Source: Prevotella sp. (lineage in GTDB: Bacteria; Bacteroidota; Bacteroidia; Bacteroidales; Bacteroidaceae). Taken from it: a stretch of DNA of 57,634 bases. The notes below the pieces were generated by a model. That model saw only the letters and a list, made by a program, of their open reading frames with translations. It was not told the origin of the DNA and did no database searches. Shown piece after piece: positions 1 through 7,944 of this stretch. The number at the start of each line of letters is the position of its first letter. Positions within the stretch are counted from its first letter, which is position 1. The stretch is from positions 1-57,634 of the forward strand of contig JAFVGS010000024.1 of NCBI GenBank assembly GCA_017474845.1. Direction: 5' to 3'. A program made the translations under genes and the position numbers.

Positions 1-977
1 CCGAATGGAGTGTGACGACCACCCTCTTCCTTCTTCAGGACATAGATAGAAGCCTTGAACTTCTTGAAGGGCTTGATCTGACCCGGATGGCAGAGCACCA
101 TACCGCGCTTGATCTCGTTCTTGTCGATACCACGGAGCAGCAGACCAACGTTATCACCAGCCTGACCCTCATCCAGGATCTTACGGAACATCTCAACACC
201 AGTCACAACACTCTTCTTGTCCTCACCGAGACCGAGCAGCTCGACCTCATCACCCACGTGGATCACACCAGTCTCGATACGACCAGTAGCAACAGTACCA
301 CGACCTGTGATAGAGAACACGTCCTCAACAGGCATCAGGAAGGGCTTGTCAGTAGCGCGGGGAGGCTCCTGAATCCACTCGTCACAAGTGTTCATCAGCT
401 CCATCACCTTGTCTTCCCACTTCTCAACGCCATTCAGAGCACCGAGAGCAGAACCACGGATAATAGGAGTATCATCCTCGAACTCATACTGAGCAAGAAT
501 CTCCTGGACCTCCATCTCAACGAGCTCCAGCATCTCCTCGTCGTCAACCATATCGCACTTGTTCAGGAACACCACCAGACGGGGAACGTTCACCTGACGG
601 GCGAGCAGCACGTGCTCACGGGTCTGAGGCATAGGACCGTCAGTAGCAGCAACCACGAGGATAGCACCATCCATCTGGGCAGCACCAGTCACCATGTTCT
701 TCACATAGTCAGCGTGTCCCGGGCAGTCAACGTGAGCATAGTGACGCTTTTCAGTCTCATACTCCACGTGAGCGGTGTTGATAGTGATACCACGCTCTTT
801 CTCCTCAGGAGCATTGTCAATCTGATCGAATGACTTGATCTTACCCTCGTTACCAGCAACGCGCTTTGAAAGCACGAGTGTGATAGCGGCAGTCAAAGTT
901 GTCTTACCGTGGTCAACGTGACCGATAGTACCAATGTTTACGTGCGGTTTGGTGCGCACAAAATTCTCTTTTGCCAT
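1..977 (-). CDS. tuf: Elongation factor Tu, 3' end outside the window
   Basis: EF-Tu is the GTPase that delivers aminoacyl-tRNA to the ribosomal A site. The minus-strand frame starts at an ATG (975-977) and runs to the window edge, giving 325 codons; a complete EF-Tu has about 395. The N-terminus reads [20 protein letters not shown], followed by the P-loop [10 protein letters not shown], the switch-[10 protein letters not shown] motif and the base-recognition NKCD motif. Domain 2 is present, with [12 protein letters not shown]; the C-terminal part of domain 3 is cut off. The gene lies directly downstream of four tRNA genes, a usual arrangement, so it is probably co-transcribed with them. A long open frame on the opposite strand is a codon-bias shadow. 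Confidence 0.98.
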   Translation of the reverse strand, partial: MAKENFVRTKPHVNIGTIGHVDHGKTTLTAAITLVLSKRVAGNEGKIKSFDQIDNAPEEKERGITINTAHVEYETEKRHYAHVDCPGHADYVKNMVTGAAQMDGAILVVAATDGPMPQTREHVLLARQVNVPRLVVFLNKCDMVDDEEMLELVEMEVQEILAQYEFEDDTPIIRGSALGALNGVEKWEDKVMELMNTCDEWIQEPPRATDKPFLMPVEDVFSITGRGTVATGRIETGVIHVGDEVELLGLGEDKKSVVTGVEMFRKILDEGQAGDNVGLLLRGIDKNEIKRGMVLCHPGQIKPFKKFKASIYVLKKEEGGRHTPF

Positions 978-1037
978 TTTTGTTGTTATTAAATGTTTAT
1001 AAATTCTGAATTTTCAGTCTCCTCCTCTTTACAAGAG

Positions 1038-1109
<72 letters not shown>

Positions 1110-1116
1110 GAGTGTG

Positions 1117-1189
1117 AGCGGAAAACGGGGCTCAAACCCGCGACCCCCAGCTTGGAAGGCTAGTGCTCTATCGACTGAGCTATTTCCGC
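1117..1189 (-). tRNA. tRNA-Gly (TCC)
   Basis: The minus strand begins GCGGAAATAGCTCAG and ends in the complementary TTTCCGC-type arm. The anticodon loop is CTTCCAA, giving TCC, and the T-loop is GTTTGAG. CCA is not encoded. It is seven bases from the neighbouring tRNA-Thr. Confidence 0.93.
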
Positions 1190-1204
1190 AAACGTCTCTT
1201 GAAG

Positions 1205-1287
1205 TGGGTGCTGATGGATTCGAACCACCGAAGTCGAAAGACAGCAGATTTACAGTCTGCCCCATTTGGCCACTCTGGAAAACACCC
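1205..1287 (-). tRNA. tRNA-Tyr (GTA)
   Basis: This is an 83-base tRNA with a long variable arm, as expected for tRNA-Tyr. The acceptor arms are GGGTGTT / AGCACCC, the anticodon loop contains TGTAAA (anticodon GTA), and the T-loop is GTTCGAATC. Confidence 0.93.
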
Positions 1288-1351
1288 AAATCGTTTGCTC
1301 TTTCGAGCCAACGCGGATTGGCTTTCGCCGACCCTTTTTTCCGCCTTTTTG

Positions 1352-1425
1352 AGCCTCTTGTCGGATTCGAACCAACGACCCCGAGATTACAAATCACGTG
1401 CTCTGGCCAACTGAGCTAAAGAGGC
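1352..1425 (-). tRNA. tRNA-Thr (TGT)
   Basis: The acceptor arms are GCCTCTT / AAGAGGC, the anticodon loop is TTTGTAA (anticodon TGT) and the T-loop is GTTCGAATC. One U-U mismatch is visible in the anticodon stem. It is the first tRNA of the cluster after hpf. Confidence 0.9.
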
Positions 1426-1527
1426 TTTTCTAAGCAGCCGCTCTCTTCTTCAGATTTACGACCTGTCGGAAAACGGCTGCAAAGTTACTACTTATTTTTG
1501 AATTACCAAAACTTTTCGAGGATTTTT

Positions 1528-1827
1528 TTATCTATTCCTTAATTTTTCCTTGAATTTCTGCAGTTGCGAGCGCATAGAATCGACGCAAAGATCGACACTT
1601 TCCTCAAAAGTGTCAGTGGTCTTCTCCACAAACAGAGTGCTTCCGGGCACTGCCACGGAGAGGCTGGCCTCCTTGTTCTGGGCCGTGGCCGGCTTCACTA
1701 CTTTCAGCTGCACCTCCACCTTCTGTATATCCTCAAAAGATTTTTCCAACTTGGCGACCTTCTTTTCGATGAACGCCTCTAACTTCTCAGTAGCGTCGAA
1801 GTGAATCGACTGGATCTTAATCTCCAT
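1528..1827 (-). CDS. hpf: Ribosome hibernation promoting factor, short HPF/YfiA type
   Basis: This small protein (99 residues from this start) matches the HPF/RaiA fold, which binds the 30S decoding centre and stabilises inactive ribosomes. The start MEIKIQSIHFDATEKLEAFI and the basic lysine-rich helices (KKVAKLEKSF, KFKEKLRNR) fit the short form without the dimerising C-terminal domain. I chose the ATG at 1825-1827. The frame also opens at an upstream TTG, but there the bases GGAGG sit just before the ATG as a Shine-Dalgarno-like sequence. The gene lies between the Xer-type recombinase and the tRNA cluster, the usual Bacteroidales order. Confidence 0.93.
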   Translation of the reverse strand: MEIKIQSIHFDATEKLEAFIEKKVAKLEKSFEDIQKVEVQLKVVKPATAQNKEASLSVAVPGSTLFVEKTTDTFEESVDLCVDSMRSQLQKFKEKLRNR

Positions 1828-1864
1828 AGTTACCTCCAATTTTTTAAAGGGTTAATAATAAGGT

Positions 1865-2743
1865 TCAGGCTCTGGGATGAGCCTCTTCATACACTCGTTT
1901 CAACTGTTCGAACGTGGTGTGGGCATAGATTTCCGTCGTACTGACGCTCTCATGGCCCAGCAGGTTCTTGATACTCTCAAGTCCTGCACCGTTGTTCAGC
2001 ATCGCCGTGGCAAAAGTGTGACGCAGTACGTGGGGTGAGCGTTTCTTTAGTGACGTCAATCCCGTCAGGTGCTGATGCACAATCTGATACACCTGGTCGC
2101 CCGTCATCCGATAGCCCTTGTCACTCAGGAACAGGGCGTCGCAGTCGCCCTTCACTTGTTCGTCGCGCACAGTGATATACCTTTTAAGGTTCTCTGCCAG
2201 TTCTGTGCCGAAGGGCACGATGCGCTGTTTGTTGCGTTTACCCGTCACCTTAAGCTGACAGGCCTCGAAGTCCACGTCGGCATTGTTCAGTCCAGTCAAC
2301 TCCGAACGGCGGAGTCCTGTCTCATATAATAATATAAATAAGGTACGCGCGCGAACCTCTTTATAGTCGTCACCCCACTCGACATCGTCGAGCAGACGGT
2401 CCATCTCTCCCTCACGGAGGAACTGTGGCAGGGGCTTCGACTTTTTCGGTCCCGTCACAGCGTGGGCAGGATCTTTCTCCACCAGCCTTCGCTTCAGGGC
2501 AAAGCGAAAAAAGGAACGCAATGCGCTCAACTTCTTATTGATCGTTGATGCATTGTTTCCTCTGTCCATCAGACTCTCCATCCAGTCACGGATCAGGTCG
2601 GTGTCCACCGTCCCTAAAGAGAGTCCGCCATCCCTAAAAGCCAGATACGATTCAAACTCCCGAAGGCTATCCTCGTATGTCTGCACGGTCTGCGGTGATG
2701 CATTCCGCTCGAAGCGCAGGTAGTTTAGAAACTGGTCTATCAT
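1865..2743 (-). CDS. Tyrosine recombinase, XerC/XerD type
   Basis: The 292-residue protein has an N-terminal core-binding (SAM-like) domain and a C-terminal tyrosine recombinase domain. All catalytic residues are visible: R145 (GLRRSEL), K169 (GKRNKQR), H238 and R241 (HVLRHTFAT), H264 (LLGHESVSTT) and nucleophile Y273 (EIYAHTT). The family resolves chromosome dimers at dif with FtsK. The housekeeping position between rpsU and hpf, and the compact size, argue for a Xer role over a mobile-element integrase. Whether it is XerC or XerD cannot be settled here; no partner xer gene is in the window. It is probably transcribed with rpsU and hpf. Confidence 0.92.
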   Translation of the reverse strand: MIDQFLNYLRFERNASPQTVQTYEDSLREFESYLAFRDGGLSLGTVDTDLIRDWMESLMDRGNNASTINKKLSALRSFFRFALKRRLVEKDPAHAVTGPKKSKPLPQFLREGEMDRLLDDVEWGDDYKEVRARTLFILLYETGLRRSELTGLNNADVDFEACQLKVTGKRNKQRIVPFGTELAENLKRYITVRDEQVKGDCDALFLSDKGYRMTGDQVYQIVHQHLTGLTSLKKRSPHVLRHTFATAMLNNGAGLESIKNLLGHESVSTTEIYAHTTFEQLKRVYEEAHPRA

Positions 2744-2838
2744 TCTCTTGCCTTTTCACAGAATTTTAGAAACATTCTGTTTTCGGCTACGAATTTACGA
2801 AGAATTTCCGAAACTACCAAATTTTTCGGGAACTTTTT

Positions 2839-3030
2839 TTATTCCTCGTTCGCACGAAGCTGCTGTACGTAAATGGCGTGCTCCATCTTCAGGCGCTTCA
2901 GTACAGACGGCTTATCGAACTGCTGACGACGGCGCAGCTCCTTGATAACCCCTGTCTTCTCGAACTTTCTCTTGAACTTCTTGAGGGCCTTCTCGATGTT
3001 CTCGCCTTCTTTTACCGGTACAATAATCAT
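2839..3030 (-). CDS. rpsU: 30S ribosomal protein bS21
   Basis: The 63-residue basic protein starts MIIVPVKEGENIEKALKKFK and contains the family pattern KFEKTGVIKELRRRQQFDKP. It is the first gene of the minus-strand run rpsU - xer - hpf - tRNAs - tuf. A -7 type promoter element lies about 70 bases upstream. The C-terminal tail ends in acidic residues; the length is typical for the Bacteroidetes protein. Confidence 0.96.
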   Translation of the reverse strand: MIIVPVKEGENIEKALKKFKRKFEKTGVIKELRRRQQFDKPSVLKRLKMEHAIYVQQLRANEE

Positions 3031-3098
3031 TTGTCTTTTGCTTTAAAATTTTATGTTAAACTTCATGCCTCGGGCACAGGTGCCACGAAAAGCGGGTG

Positions 3099-3106
3099 CA
3101 AAGTTA
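3099..3106 (-). promoter_or_regulatory. Bacteroidetes -7 element for rpsU run
   Basis: The minus strand reads TAACTTTG, matching TAnnTTTG used by the Bacteroidetes primary sigma factor. It sits 69 bases upstream of the rpsU start. No clear -33 element was checked. Confidence 0.6.
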
Positions 3107-3183
3107 CAACATTTTTAGGAATCCACCAAGTTTTTATCTTATTTTTATTAAAAACAACCATCATTTTTCCAATATTTTATCAA

Positions 3184-3282
3184 AACGACAACAAAGACAA
3201 CCAAGACAACAATCTCGTGAACTCCGTAGACGGCGTTGTCGTCGTAGGCAGATCGTTGTCTCAGTTGTCATAGTTGTCGTTA
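3184..3282. repeat. GACAAC-phrase inverted repeat
   Basis: The left part repeats ACGACAAC / AGACAAC phrases and the right part carries the reverse complements (GTTGTC, repeated). The whole folds as an imperfect hairpin of about 100 bases. The right arm reaches the pepP stop codon: its last bases supply the TAA at 3280-3282. The same phrase family recurs at 50481-50557. The element lies between the end of pepP and the rpsU promoter. Confidence 0.8.
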
Positions 3283-5118
3283 AAAATAGACAGGAGCGCA
3301 AGCCTCCTGAAGCCAAGCTATTTCGTCGTCGGAAAGATGGGGCGACAATGTGTCGAAGACCATCTTGTGGTAGTCGTTGAGCCAGCCGATCTCCTCCGGC
3401 AGGAGCATATCGACGAGGATGGGCGTCTTGTCGATGGGACAGAGGGTGAGCGACTCGAACTGCAGGAACTTACCGAACTCCGTCTCCTTGTAAGGCACGA
3501 TAAGAAGTGTGTTCTCGATACGGGCACCAAACTTACCAGCAAGATAGATGCCAGGTTCGTCCGTGATGGTCATGCCTGCCACCAAAGGCGCAGGTTTCCA
3601 CTCCATACGGAACTGATGCGGGCCTTCGTGTACGTTGAGATAAGTACCCACGCCGTGACCCGTGCCGTGCAGATAGTTCAGTCCTTCGCGCCACATCGCC
3701 TGACGGGCAAGAATGTCGATCTGCGTACCACTGGCACCACTGGGGAACTTACACAATTCTATCTGGATATGACCCTTCAGCACCAGCGTATAGACCTTCT
3801 TCATCTCCTCCGTCAGCGGTCCGAGGGCAATGGTACGGGTGATGTCTGTCGTGCCGTCGAGATACTGTGCACCGCTGTCGAGCAACAGCAACCCCTCAGG
3901 TTTCAATGGAATATCCGTCTCCGGCGTGGGCTCATAGTGGACTACAGCCCCATGCTCGCCATAGCCTGCGATGGTATCGAAGGAGATTCCTCTGAAAAGC
4001 GGCTGCTCAGCACGCAAAGCCGTCAGCATTTCATCAACGCCGATCTCCGTTAATGGCTCATTCTCTAAATTCTTAATTCTTAAATCTAAAAACCTCAGGA
4101 ACTTCACCATTGCGATGCCGTCTTTCAGCATCGCCGACCTAAAACCCGCTATTTCCCTTTCGTTCTTAACAGTCTTCATCCGTTTCACAGGCGACTCTTC
4201 CTCCACGATTTTCGTCTGGGGACAGCTGTTCTGCTTTCCCTTATTCCTGACCACCTCATAGAGCCGGTAGTTCACCTCGTCAGGATCAAGCAGGATATTG
4301 TATTCGAAATACGCCTTCAGCCCGTTCTCCACCTGCTCATAGTCCTCCACCTTGATATCCTCAGCCTTCAGACAGGCCAGCACCTCAGGCGTCAGTTTCA
4401 CCTTATTAATATATAGGGTGACGCTCTTCGGCGAGATGAGCAGATACGAGACGAAGACAGGATTGCAATGCACGTCCGAACCCCTGAGGTTCAGCGTCCA
4501 GGCGATATCGTCGAGAGCCGCCATCAGCATCCCGTCGGCATGTTTCTCTCTCAAGGCCTGACGGATACGTCCGATCTTATCGCGACAACTCTCACCGGCA
4601 TATTCCATCGGATAGATCTCCACAGGATTCTCAGGTATCACAGGGCGGCCCTTCCAGATCAGTTTCAGCGGGTCGAAGTTCGTACGTAGCGTGATGCCGT
4701 TCTGCTTGCGAAGGTCAGCAATCAACTCCTTCACCGCATTGGCAGAACTGCATCGGCCGTCAATAGCCACCTCGCTCCAGTCCTCATAAGGATGTCGGCT
4801 CTGCATGATCTCCTTGCCCAGCCACTCGGCAATCGTAGGCGTACCCTCGATCTTCAGCTTCATCAACTGATACTCCGTCCCCTTCAGCTGTTCCTCAGCC
4901 GCAAGGAAATAGCGCGAGTCCGTCCAAAGGGCTGCCGACGTCAGCGTCACCACCGCCGTACCAGCCGAGCCGTTGAAGCCGCTGATCCACTCCCTACCCT
5001 TCCAGTGATCGGCCACATATTCACTCTGATGAGGATCCGTACTGGGGAAGATGTAAGCCGCAAGATGCTCCCGCCGCATCACTTCCCGAAGACTTGCCAA
5101 ACGTTGATTAATATTCAC
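3280..5118 (-). CDS. pepP: Xaa-Pro aminopeptidase (M24B), long form
   Basis: This 612-residue metallopeptidase removes N-terminal residues preceding proline. Two creatinase-like N-terminal domains (about 1-310) precede a pita-bread catalytic domain. The dinuclear metal ligands are visible: D414 and D425 (LLLDSGAQYLDGTTDITRT), H488 (HGTGHGVGTYLN), E521 (TDEPGIY) and E535 (GARIENT). The length fits the long eukaryotic-like aminopeptidase P form with a C-terminal extension. No signal peptide is seen, so it should be cytoplasmic. Residues about 344-355 (LDLRIKNLENEP) are encoded by an AT-rich repeated phrase and may be an in-frame insertion; see findings. The promoter is at 5149-5156. Confidence 0.93.
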   Translation of the reverse strand: MNINQRLASLREVMRREHLAAYIFPSTDPHQSEYVADHWKGREWISGFNGSAGTAVVTLTSAALWTDSRYFLAAEEQLKGTEYQLMKLKIEGTPTIAEWLGKEIMQSRHPYEDWSEVAIDGRCSSANAVKELIADLRKQNGITLRTNFDPLKLIWKGRPVIPENPVEIYPMEYAGESCRDKIGRIRQALREKHADGMLMAALDDIAWTLNLRGSDVHCNPVFVSYLLISPKSVTLYINKVKLTPEVLACLKAEDIKVEDYEQVENGLKAYFEYNILLDPDEVNYRLYEVVRNKGKQNSCPQTKIVEEESPVKRMKTVKNEREIAGFRSAMLKDGIAMVKFLRFLDLRIKNLENEPLTEIGVDEMLTALRAEQPLFRGISFDTIAGYGEHGAVVHYEPTPETDIPLKPEGLLLLDSGAQYLDGTTDITRTIALGPLTEEMKKVYTLVLKGHIQIELCKFPSGASGTQIDILARQAMWREGLNYLHGTGHGVGTYLNVHEGPHQFRMEWKPAPLVAGMTITDEPGIYLAGKFGARIENTLLIVPYKETEFGKFLQFESLTLCPIDKTPILVDMLLPEEIGWLNDYHKMVFDTLSPHLSDDEIAWLQEACAPVYF

Positions 5119-5148
5119 TTTCTATTCGTTTTTGTAATTTCGACTTTA

Positions 5149-5156
5149 CAAAGGTA
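5149..5156 (-). promoter_or_regulatory. -7 element for pepP
   Basis: The minus strand reads TACCTTTG 31 bases upstream of the pepP start, matching the Bacteroidetes TAnnTTTG consensus. Confidence 0.65.
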
Positions 5157-5230
5157 CAAATAATTGGTCAGAGTTTCAACAGATTAACTAAGATTAATAA
5201 TAAAAAAGAACGATTATCAGTCTTTTTTCG

Positions 5231-5238
5231 TATCTTTG
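5231..5238 (+). promoter_or_regulatory. -7 element for mdh
   Basis: TATCTTTG matches the TAnnTTTG consensus and lies 42 bases upstream of the mdh start codon. It is divergent from the pepP promoter about 75 bases away. Confidence 0.65.
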
Positions 5239-5279
5239 CAGCACTTTTTGATACAACTTTTAAATTATAATTATACATT

Positions 5280-6272
5280 ATGGCATTTTTAACAAACGAA
5301 AAATTGACCATCGTCGGCGCAGCCGGTATGATTGGTTCGAACATGGCTCAGTCTGCCCTGATGATGGGTCTGACAAGTGAAATCTGTCTTTATGACGTGT
5401 TCTCTCCCGAGGGTGTAGCTGAGGAGATGCGCCAGAGTGGCTTCGACGATGTGAACATCGTGGCTACCACCGACGCTGAGGAGGCTTTCAAGGGTGCTAA
5501 GTACATCATCTCTTCCGGTGGCGCTCCCCGTAAGGCTGGCATGACCCGTGAGGATCTGCTCGCAGGCAACTGCAAGATCGCAGAGGAGCTCGGCCAGAAC
5601 ATCAAGAAGTTCTGCCCCGATGTGAAGCACGTTGTGATCATCTTCAACCCCGCTGACCTCACTGGTCTGGTAACGCTGCTCTATTCTGGTTTGAAGCCCG
5701 GACAGGTGACAACCCTCGCAGGTCTCGACACCACCCGTCTGCAGAGCGCTCTGGCCAAGAAGTTCGGTGTGATGCAGAATCAGATCACTGGTTGCGCTAC
5801 CTATGGTGGCCACGGTGAGCAGATGGCCGTCTTCGGCAGCCACGTAGAGATTGCAGGTCGCAAGCTGACTGACATCATCGGCACAGCAGAGTTCCCCGCC
5901 GAGGAGTGGGAGCAGATGAAGGTCGACGTCACCAAGGGTGGTGCCAAGATCATCGAGCTCCGCGGACGTTCTTCATTCCAGAGTCCCAGCTACCTCTCTG
6001 TTGAGATGATCCGTGCTGCCATGGGTGGTGAGCCCTTCCGCTTCCCCGTTGGTACATATGTAAAGACCGACAAGTACGACCACATCATGATGGCCATGAA
6101 GACCACCATGACTGCTGAGGGCGCGAAGTTTGAGGTTCCCCAGGGTACTGCCGAAGAGAACGCCAAACTGGATCAGAGCTACGAGCACCTCTGCAAGATG
6201 CGTGACGAGCTGGTGACGCTGAACATTGTTCCTCCCATCTCTGAGTGGAGCAAGATCAATCCGAACCTCTAA
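5280..6272 (+). CDS. mdh: Malate dehydrogenase
   Basis: The 330-residue NAD-dependent enzyme interconverts malate and oxaloacetate. In Prevotella it works in the reductive branch that makes succinate. The N-terminal Rossmann motif is GAAGMIGSNMA (about residues 13-23). Later come the substrate-loop arginine region (GGAPRKAGMTRED), NPADLTG and the catalytic histidine in TYGGHGEQM. The sequence is the distinct Bacteroidetes type and not the LDH-like MDH of Firmicutes. It is a single gene with its own promoter and a clear terminator at 6300-6341. Codon use is strongly biased, suggesting high expression. Confidence 0.95.
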   Translation: MAFLTNEKLTIVGAAGMIGSNMAQSALMMGLTSEICLYDVFSPEGVAEEMRQSGFDDVNIVATTDAEEAFKGAKYIISSGGAPRKAGMTREDLLAGNCKIAEELGQNIKKFCPDVKHVVIIFNPADLTGLVTLLYSGLKPGQVTTLAGLDTTRLQSALAKKFGVMQNQITGCATYGGHGEQMAVFGSHVEIAGRKLTDIIGTAEFPAEEWEQMKVDVTKGGAKIIELRGRSSFQSPSYLSVEMIRAAMGGEPFRFPVGTYVKTDKYDHIMMAMKTTMTAEGAKFEVPQGTAEENAKLDQSYEHLCKMRDELVTLNIVPPISEWSKINPNL

Positions 6273-6299
6273 TCGCTATTCAATAGCATTAGCCAATAC

Positions 6300-6341
6300 A
6301 CTCAGGCGGGGATTCCAGGAAATCTCCGCCTGAGTCTTTTT
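6300..6341 (+). terminator. Rho-independent terminator of mdh
   Basis: A 15-base stem with one G-U pair (ACTCAGGCGGGGATT with AATCTCCGCCTGAGT) and a short loop is followed by CTTTTTATT. It begins 28 bases after the mdh stop codon. Confidence 0.85.
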
Positions 6342-6506
6342 ATTATAACATTTTCTCAGATGAGCATAATCCCGCCTACCAGGTTGGACATATATCTATG
6401 TTCCATTACCATTACTGACTTTGCATCAATAATAATTTGCAAAAAAAGAATTGAATTTCACTTCCACCTCACCTCCACTTTCCTAACAGAAGAGTTGGTG
6501 CTTATA

Positions 6507-6640
6507 GGCAGTAAAGTCCAACTTTAGTTAGGGTAAAGTGGGAGTTTAGTTAGGGTAAACCTCCAAATTCTCTAGAGAATTTGGAGGTTTACTGCCTAGT
6601 TTCTCCGACTTTCACGCCTGGTTTCTTGGACTTTCGTGCC
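6507..6640. repeat. Mirrored array of 22-base units around a 38-base palindrome
   Basis: Three degenerate 22-base units read rightward (6507-6528, 6529-6550, 6551-6572) and three read leftward (6575-6596, 6597-6618, 6619-6640). Units share patterns such as GGCA..AAAGTCC and TAGGGTAAA. The inner pair forms a perfect 38-base palindrome at 6555-6592, centred on CTCTAGAG. Matching outer units are clearly related but diverged, so this is not one simple hairpin. Confidence 0.8.
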
Positions 6641-6726
6641 TGCAAACTCTCATTCTGATGCCTTGAATAATTCGTTCTGATATCAGTCAGAATCCGTTAA
6701 AATGCATGTCAAAACTTGTTAAGACG

Positions 6727-6846
6727 CCTTCCATAATAGTGAGATGCGTCAACTACGATAGTAAGGGATAACTGTTATGGGGGTATAGAAGGCATTTCTA
6801 TCACCTTGACTTGGCTTATCTCACTATATTAGAAGGTATTACCGTC
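6727..6846. repeat. Imperfect inverted repeat
   Basis: CCTTCCATAATAGTGAGAT at 6727-6745 pairs with ATCTCACTATATTAGAAGG at 6828-6846, 16 of 19 positions complementary. The 82-base interior holds a smaller palindrome, TAGAA..TTCTA. Confidence 0.6.
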
Positions 6847-6924
6847 AGCCATAGTAAGCATCTCCAACAACATTGGCCGACATAATTATCGCAAAAAGGT
6901 GGAAGTGAGGTGGAAGTGTAAAGA

Positions 6925-6992
6925 TTCACCTCCACCTCTGTAAACCCATTTATATAAAGGTGTTTTCAGCAATTTGGTGGAGGTGGAAGTGA
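6925..6992. repeat. Hairpin of CACCTCCACCTC phrases
   Basis: TTCACCTCCACCTC at 6925-6938 faces GGTGGAGGTGGAAGTGA at 6976-6992 on the same strand. The pair can form a hairpin that reuses the phrases of the larger 6457/6895 repeat. Confidence 0.6.
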
Positions 6993-7317
6993 TTTTAATG
7001 AAAAAAAAGTGAAGTTCCAATTCATCATCTACAGATTCTTATAATTCAACAATTAGAAGAGGAACCCTAACATCCACAAAGGCAGTTTGTTGCCTTTTGG
7101 TATCTCTATATCATCGGATAAAGATAAAGCATACTTAACTTGCCCTATGGGTCTATGATTGAAAAGATTGAAATACTGCAACATGGTGAACTACGATAAT
7201 AGTACTTAGTTGTATAGGCATCACAAAGTTACTAAAAATCAAAGATATGTGCTACACCTCTTCGTCTATGGAAAGGTTAAAATCACACAAATCCTTGCCA
7301 ATCTCAACAAATAGTCG

Positions 7318-7325
7318 TAAATTTG
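7318..7325 (+). promoter_or_regulatory. -7 element for the gamma-carbonic anhydrase gene
   Basis: TAAATTTG fits TAnnTTTG and lies 25 bases upstream of the chosen start codon. A short leader of this kind is common in Bacteroidetes. Confidence 0.55.
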
Positions 7326-7349
7326 CATCCGCAAGAAATAGATAAAAAT

Positions 7350-7862
7350 ATGGCACTGATAAAGAGTTACCGCGGGCTTAGCCCCAAGTGGGGGCGAGAC
7401 TGCTATTTCAGCGAGAATGCTACTATTGTGGGAGACGTGACGATGGGCGATGAGTGCTCCGTATGGTTCAATGCCGTCGTCCGTGGTGACGTGGCTCCTA
7501 TCACCATCGGCAACTGCACGAACATCCAGGACGGCAGCTGCGTCCATGTCACCTTCGACACAGGTCCCACGCATATCGGCTCGTATGTGACCATCGGCCA
7601 CAACGTAACCGTCCATGCCTGCACCATCCACGACCACGCCCTCATCGGGATGGGCTCTACCCTGCTCGACGGCTGTGAGGTAGGCGAAGGGAGCATCGTG
7701 GCAGCTGGTGCCCTCGTACTCCAGAACACGAAGATCCCTGCAGGCGAGATCTGGGGAGGCGTACCTGCGAAATACCTCAAGCCCGTACGTCCAGGCCAGA
7801 CAGACAACGCCGAGCACTACGTGGCGTACTCGAAATTCTACCTGAACGAAGACAAAGAATAA
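7350..7862 (+). CDS. Gamma-carbonic anhydrase family, hexapeptide-repeat protein
   Basis: The 170-residue protein is a left-handed beta-helix of hexapeptide repeats. Three histidines at the zinc positions of gamma-carbonic anhydrases are present: H66 (DGSCVHVTF), H84 and H89 (TIGHNVTVHAC). That supports metal binding and possible CO2/bicarbonate interconversion. The family is often annotated YrdA/PaaY-like and its activity is frequently untested. I chose the ATG at 7350 (MALIKSYRGL); an upstream start in frame would fall on the promoter. The C-terminal helix after GGVPAKYLKPV is typical of the family. Confidence 0.88.
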   Translation: MALIKSYRGLSPKWGRDCYFSENATIVGDVTMGDECSVWFNAVVRGDVAPITIGNCTNIQDGSCVHVTFDTGPTHIGSYVTIGHNVTVHACTIHDHALIGMGSTLLDGCEVGEGSIVAAGALVLQNTKIPAGEIWGGVPAKYLKPVRPGQTDNAEHYVAYSKFYLNEDKE

Positions 7863-7877
7863 TCACGCTTCTTTTTC

Positions 7878-7940
7878 ACCACGAATTACACTAATTACAC
7901 GAATTATTCTGTGCGCTGTCAAAATTAGTGGAATTCGTGG
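7878..7940. repeat. CACGAATTACACTAATT inverted repeat
   Basis: The left arm CACGAATTACACTAATT and right arm AATTAG..GAATTCGTGG fold as a hairpin between the convergent ends of the gamma-carbonic anhydrase gene and nrdG. It may act as a shared terminator. A relative lies at 8455-8535. Confidence 0.7.
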
Positions 7941-7944
7941 TCTT

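Larger units (their letters stand above)
6457..6919. repeat. Widely spaced inverted repeat (CACTTCCACCTC type)
   Basis: The 25 bases at 6457-6481 (core CACTTCCACCTCACCTCCAC) recur in inverted orientation at 6895-6919 with few mismatches. They enclose about 410 bases that include the 22-base-unit palindrome. A non-autonomous element of MITE type would look like this, but no target duplication was confirmed. Confidence 0.5.
6342..7317. other. Gene-free stretch rich in palindromes
   Basis: I see no credible coding frame across nearly 1 kb between mdh and the gamma-carbonic anhydrase. The stretch is AT-rich and carries several inverted repeats, listed separately: an inverted CACTTCCACCTC pair, a mirrored array of 22-base units around a perfect 38-base palindrome, a second inverted pair at 6727-6846 and a hairpin at 6925-6992. 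It could be the remains of a mobile element or a non-coding RNA locus. Confidence 0.7.

Noticed and set aside
12-833. A long plus-strand open frame opposite tuf
   Set aside because: The other strand encodes EF-Tu with all GTPase motifs; the opposite frame is a by-product of strong codon bias.
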